DNA of 5,892 nucleotides, from NCBI GenBank assembly GCA_023425615.1, contig JAFACJ010000014.1, positions 1-5,892 on the forward strand. Reading direction: 5' to 3'. Position 1 is the first letter of the stretch. Each line of letters starts with the position of its first letter. The position numbers and the translations under genes were made by a program. Of the stretch, positions 5,311 to 5,892 are shown in pieces. Source of the DNA: Actinomycetes bacterium. GTDB taxonomy: Bacteria > Actinomycetota > Actinomycetes > Streptosporangiales > Streptosporangiaceae. The notes under the pieces were generated by a model, which did not search any database, was not told where the DNA came from, and saw nothing but the letters and a program-made list of their open reading frames with translations.

Positions 5311-5892
5311 CCGGTATCGACCGTGAGTTCGTCGGCCTTCCGTCTCCGGCCATCGGCCGCGCCGGGGCCGGCGGGCACCCGCTCCAGGGCATCTACTACA
5401 CGCCGTCCGGCGGGAAGCCGAAGACGGCGCTGATCGCCAGCCACTACAACGTGGACTTCACCGAGCACTACATGGCCACCCGGATGGCCGAGCGCGGGTA
5501 CGGCTTCCTCGGCTGGAACACCCGGTTCCGCGGCGCCGAGCACTTCTTCACCCTCGACCACGCCCTCGCCGAGATCGGCGTCGGCGTCTCCTGGCTGCGG
5601 TCGCAGGGCGTGGAGCAGGTCGTGCTCCTCGGCAACTCCGGCGGCGGCTCGCTGATGTCGGCCTACCACTCGCAGTCGCGCGAGCCCAACATCCGGCCCG
5701 CCTACGGTCGGCAGCAGGTGTTCGAGCCCGCGCTCCACCTGCCGCCCGCCGATCTGATGATCTTCCTGGCGGCGCACCCCGGCCGGCCGGAGTGGATCAC
5801 GCGCACGATGGACCCGTCGGTGCTCGACGAGACCGACCCCAACTCCCTCGACCCCGAGCTCGACATGTTCGACCCCGCGCACGGCACGACGT
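5307..5892 (+). CDS. Alpha/beta hydrolase, 3' end beyond the window
   Basis: The frame opens at GTG 5307, overlapping the nitroreductase stop (GTGA), and stays open to the right edge, giving 195 codons of an incomplete protein. The core shows the alpha/beta hydrolase order: strand A41-L-I-A-S-H-Y (the oxyanion region), the G64-Y-G-F-L-G-W strand, then V105-V-L-L-G-N-S111-G-G-G, where S111 fits the nucleophile elbow G-x-S-x-G. The hydrophobic segment near L-M-I-F-L-A-A-H-P should be the next strand. The catalytic acid and histidine normally come later and lie outside the window. There is no signal peptide, so it is probably cytoplasmic. Esterase, C-C bond hydrolase or lactonase activity are all possible. 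Its place in a coupled operon suggests it hydrolyses an intermediate of the same pathway. The call rests on the S111 motif and strand order rather than a close recognised relative. Confidence 0.85.
   Translation, partial: MTGIDREFVGLPSPAIGRAGAGGHPLQGIYYTPSGGKPKTALIASHYNVDFTEHYMATRMAERGYGFLGWNTRFRGAEHFFTLDHALAEIGVGVSWLRSQGVEQVVLLGNSGGGSLMSAYHSQSREPNIRPAYGRQQVFEPALHLPPADLMIFLAAHPGRPEWITRTMDPSVLDETDPNSLDPELDMFDPAHGTT

Noticed and set aside
5031..5882. A 283-codon minus-strand frame opposite the nitroreductase and hydrolase genes
   Set aside because: It has no motif support, and the plus strand has clear nitroreductase and GNSGG hydrolase motifs with coupled starts.
1..5892. CRISPR array, tRNA or rRNA genes
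   Set aside because: No regularly spaced repeats, tRNA-like cloverleaf or rRNA segments were recognised; in particular the attachment junction is not in a tRNA gene.

Overview
The window is high-GC DNA with the strong G/C third-position bias of an actinomycete, possibly a Streptosporangiales-type genome; genus cannot be read from the sequence. It captures one end of an integrated genetic element and the host operon that the element interrupts.

Left part (1 to about 1636): the end of an integrative element or prophage. It holds one gene on the minus strand, a 514-residue large serine recombinase (integrase), reading away from the junction towards the rest of the element beyond the left edge. 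Between the integrase start (1563) and about 1636 lies a short AT-rich non-coding stretch containing its ribosome binding site, a candidate promoter and a small inverted repeat. This is where the phage-type attachment half-site should lie.

Junction (about 1631-1650): AT-rich sequence changes abruptly to very GC-rich coding sequence, exactly inside the Walker A (P-loop) codons of a sugar-type ABC transporter ATPase. The ATPase frame opens as M-G-K-S-T-L, so the first part of the P-loop and roughly 35-40 upstream residues are missing. The simplest reading is that the integrase used the conserved P-loop codons as its attB site and split the gene; the missing 5' part should sit at the far end of the element.

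Right part (1634-5892, all plus strand): a compact operon of truncated RbsA-like double ATPase, XylH/RbsC-like permease, small antibiotic-biosynthesis-monooxygenase-fold (ABM) protein, nitroreductase-family flavoprotein, and an alpha/beta hydrolase running off the right edge. Three of the four gene boundaries are 4-base start/stop overlaps (ATGA, GTGA, GTGA), which suggests translational coupling. The set looks like uptake plus oxidative, reductive and hydrolytic processing of an unknown small molecule. No substrate-binding protein gene is present; it may lie upstream of the insertion or downstream of the window.

Most notable points: the insertion inside a P-loop, a candidate integrase promoter placed against the attachment junction, a nested palindrome inside the interdomain linker of the ATPase, and a perfect 12-bp hairpin at the start of the nitroreductase gene.
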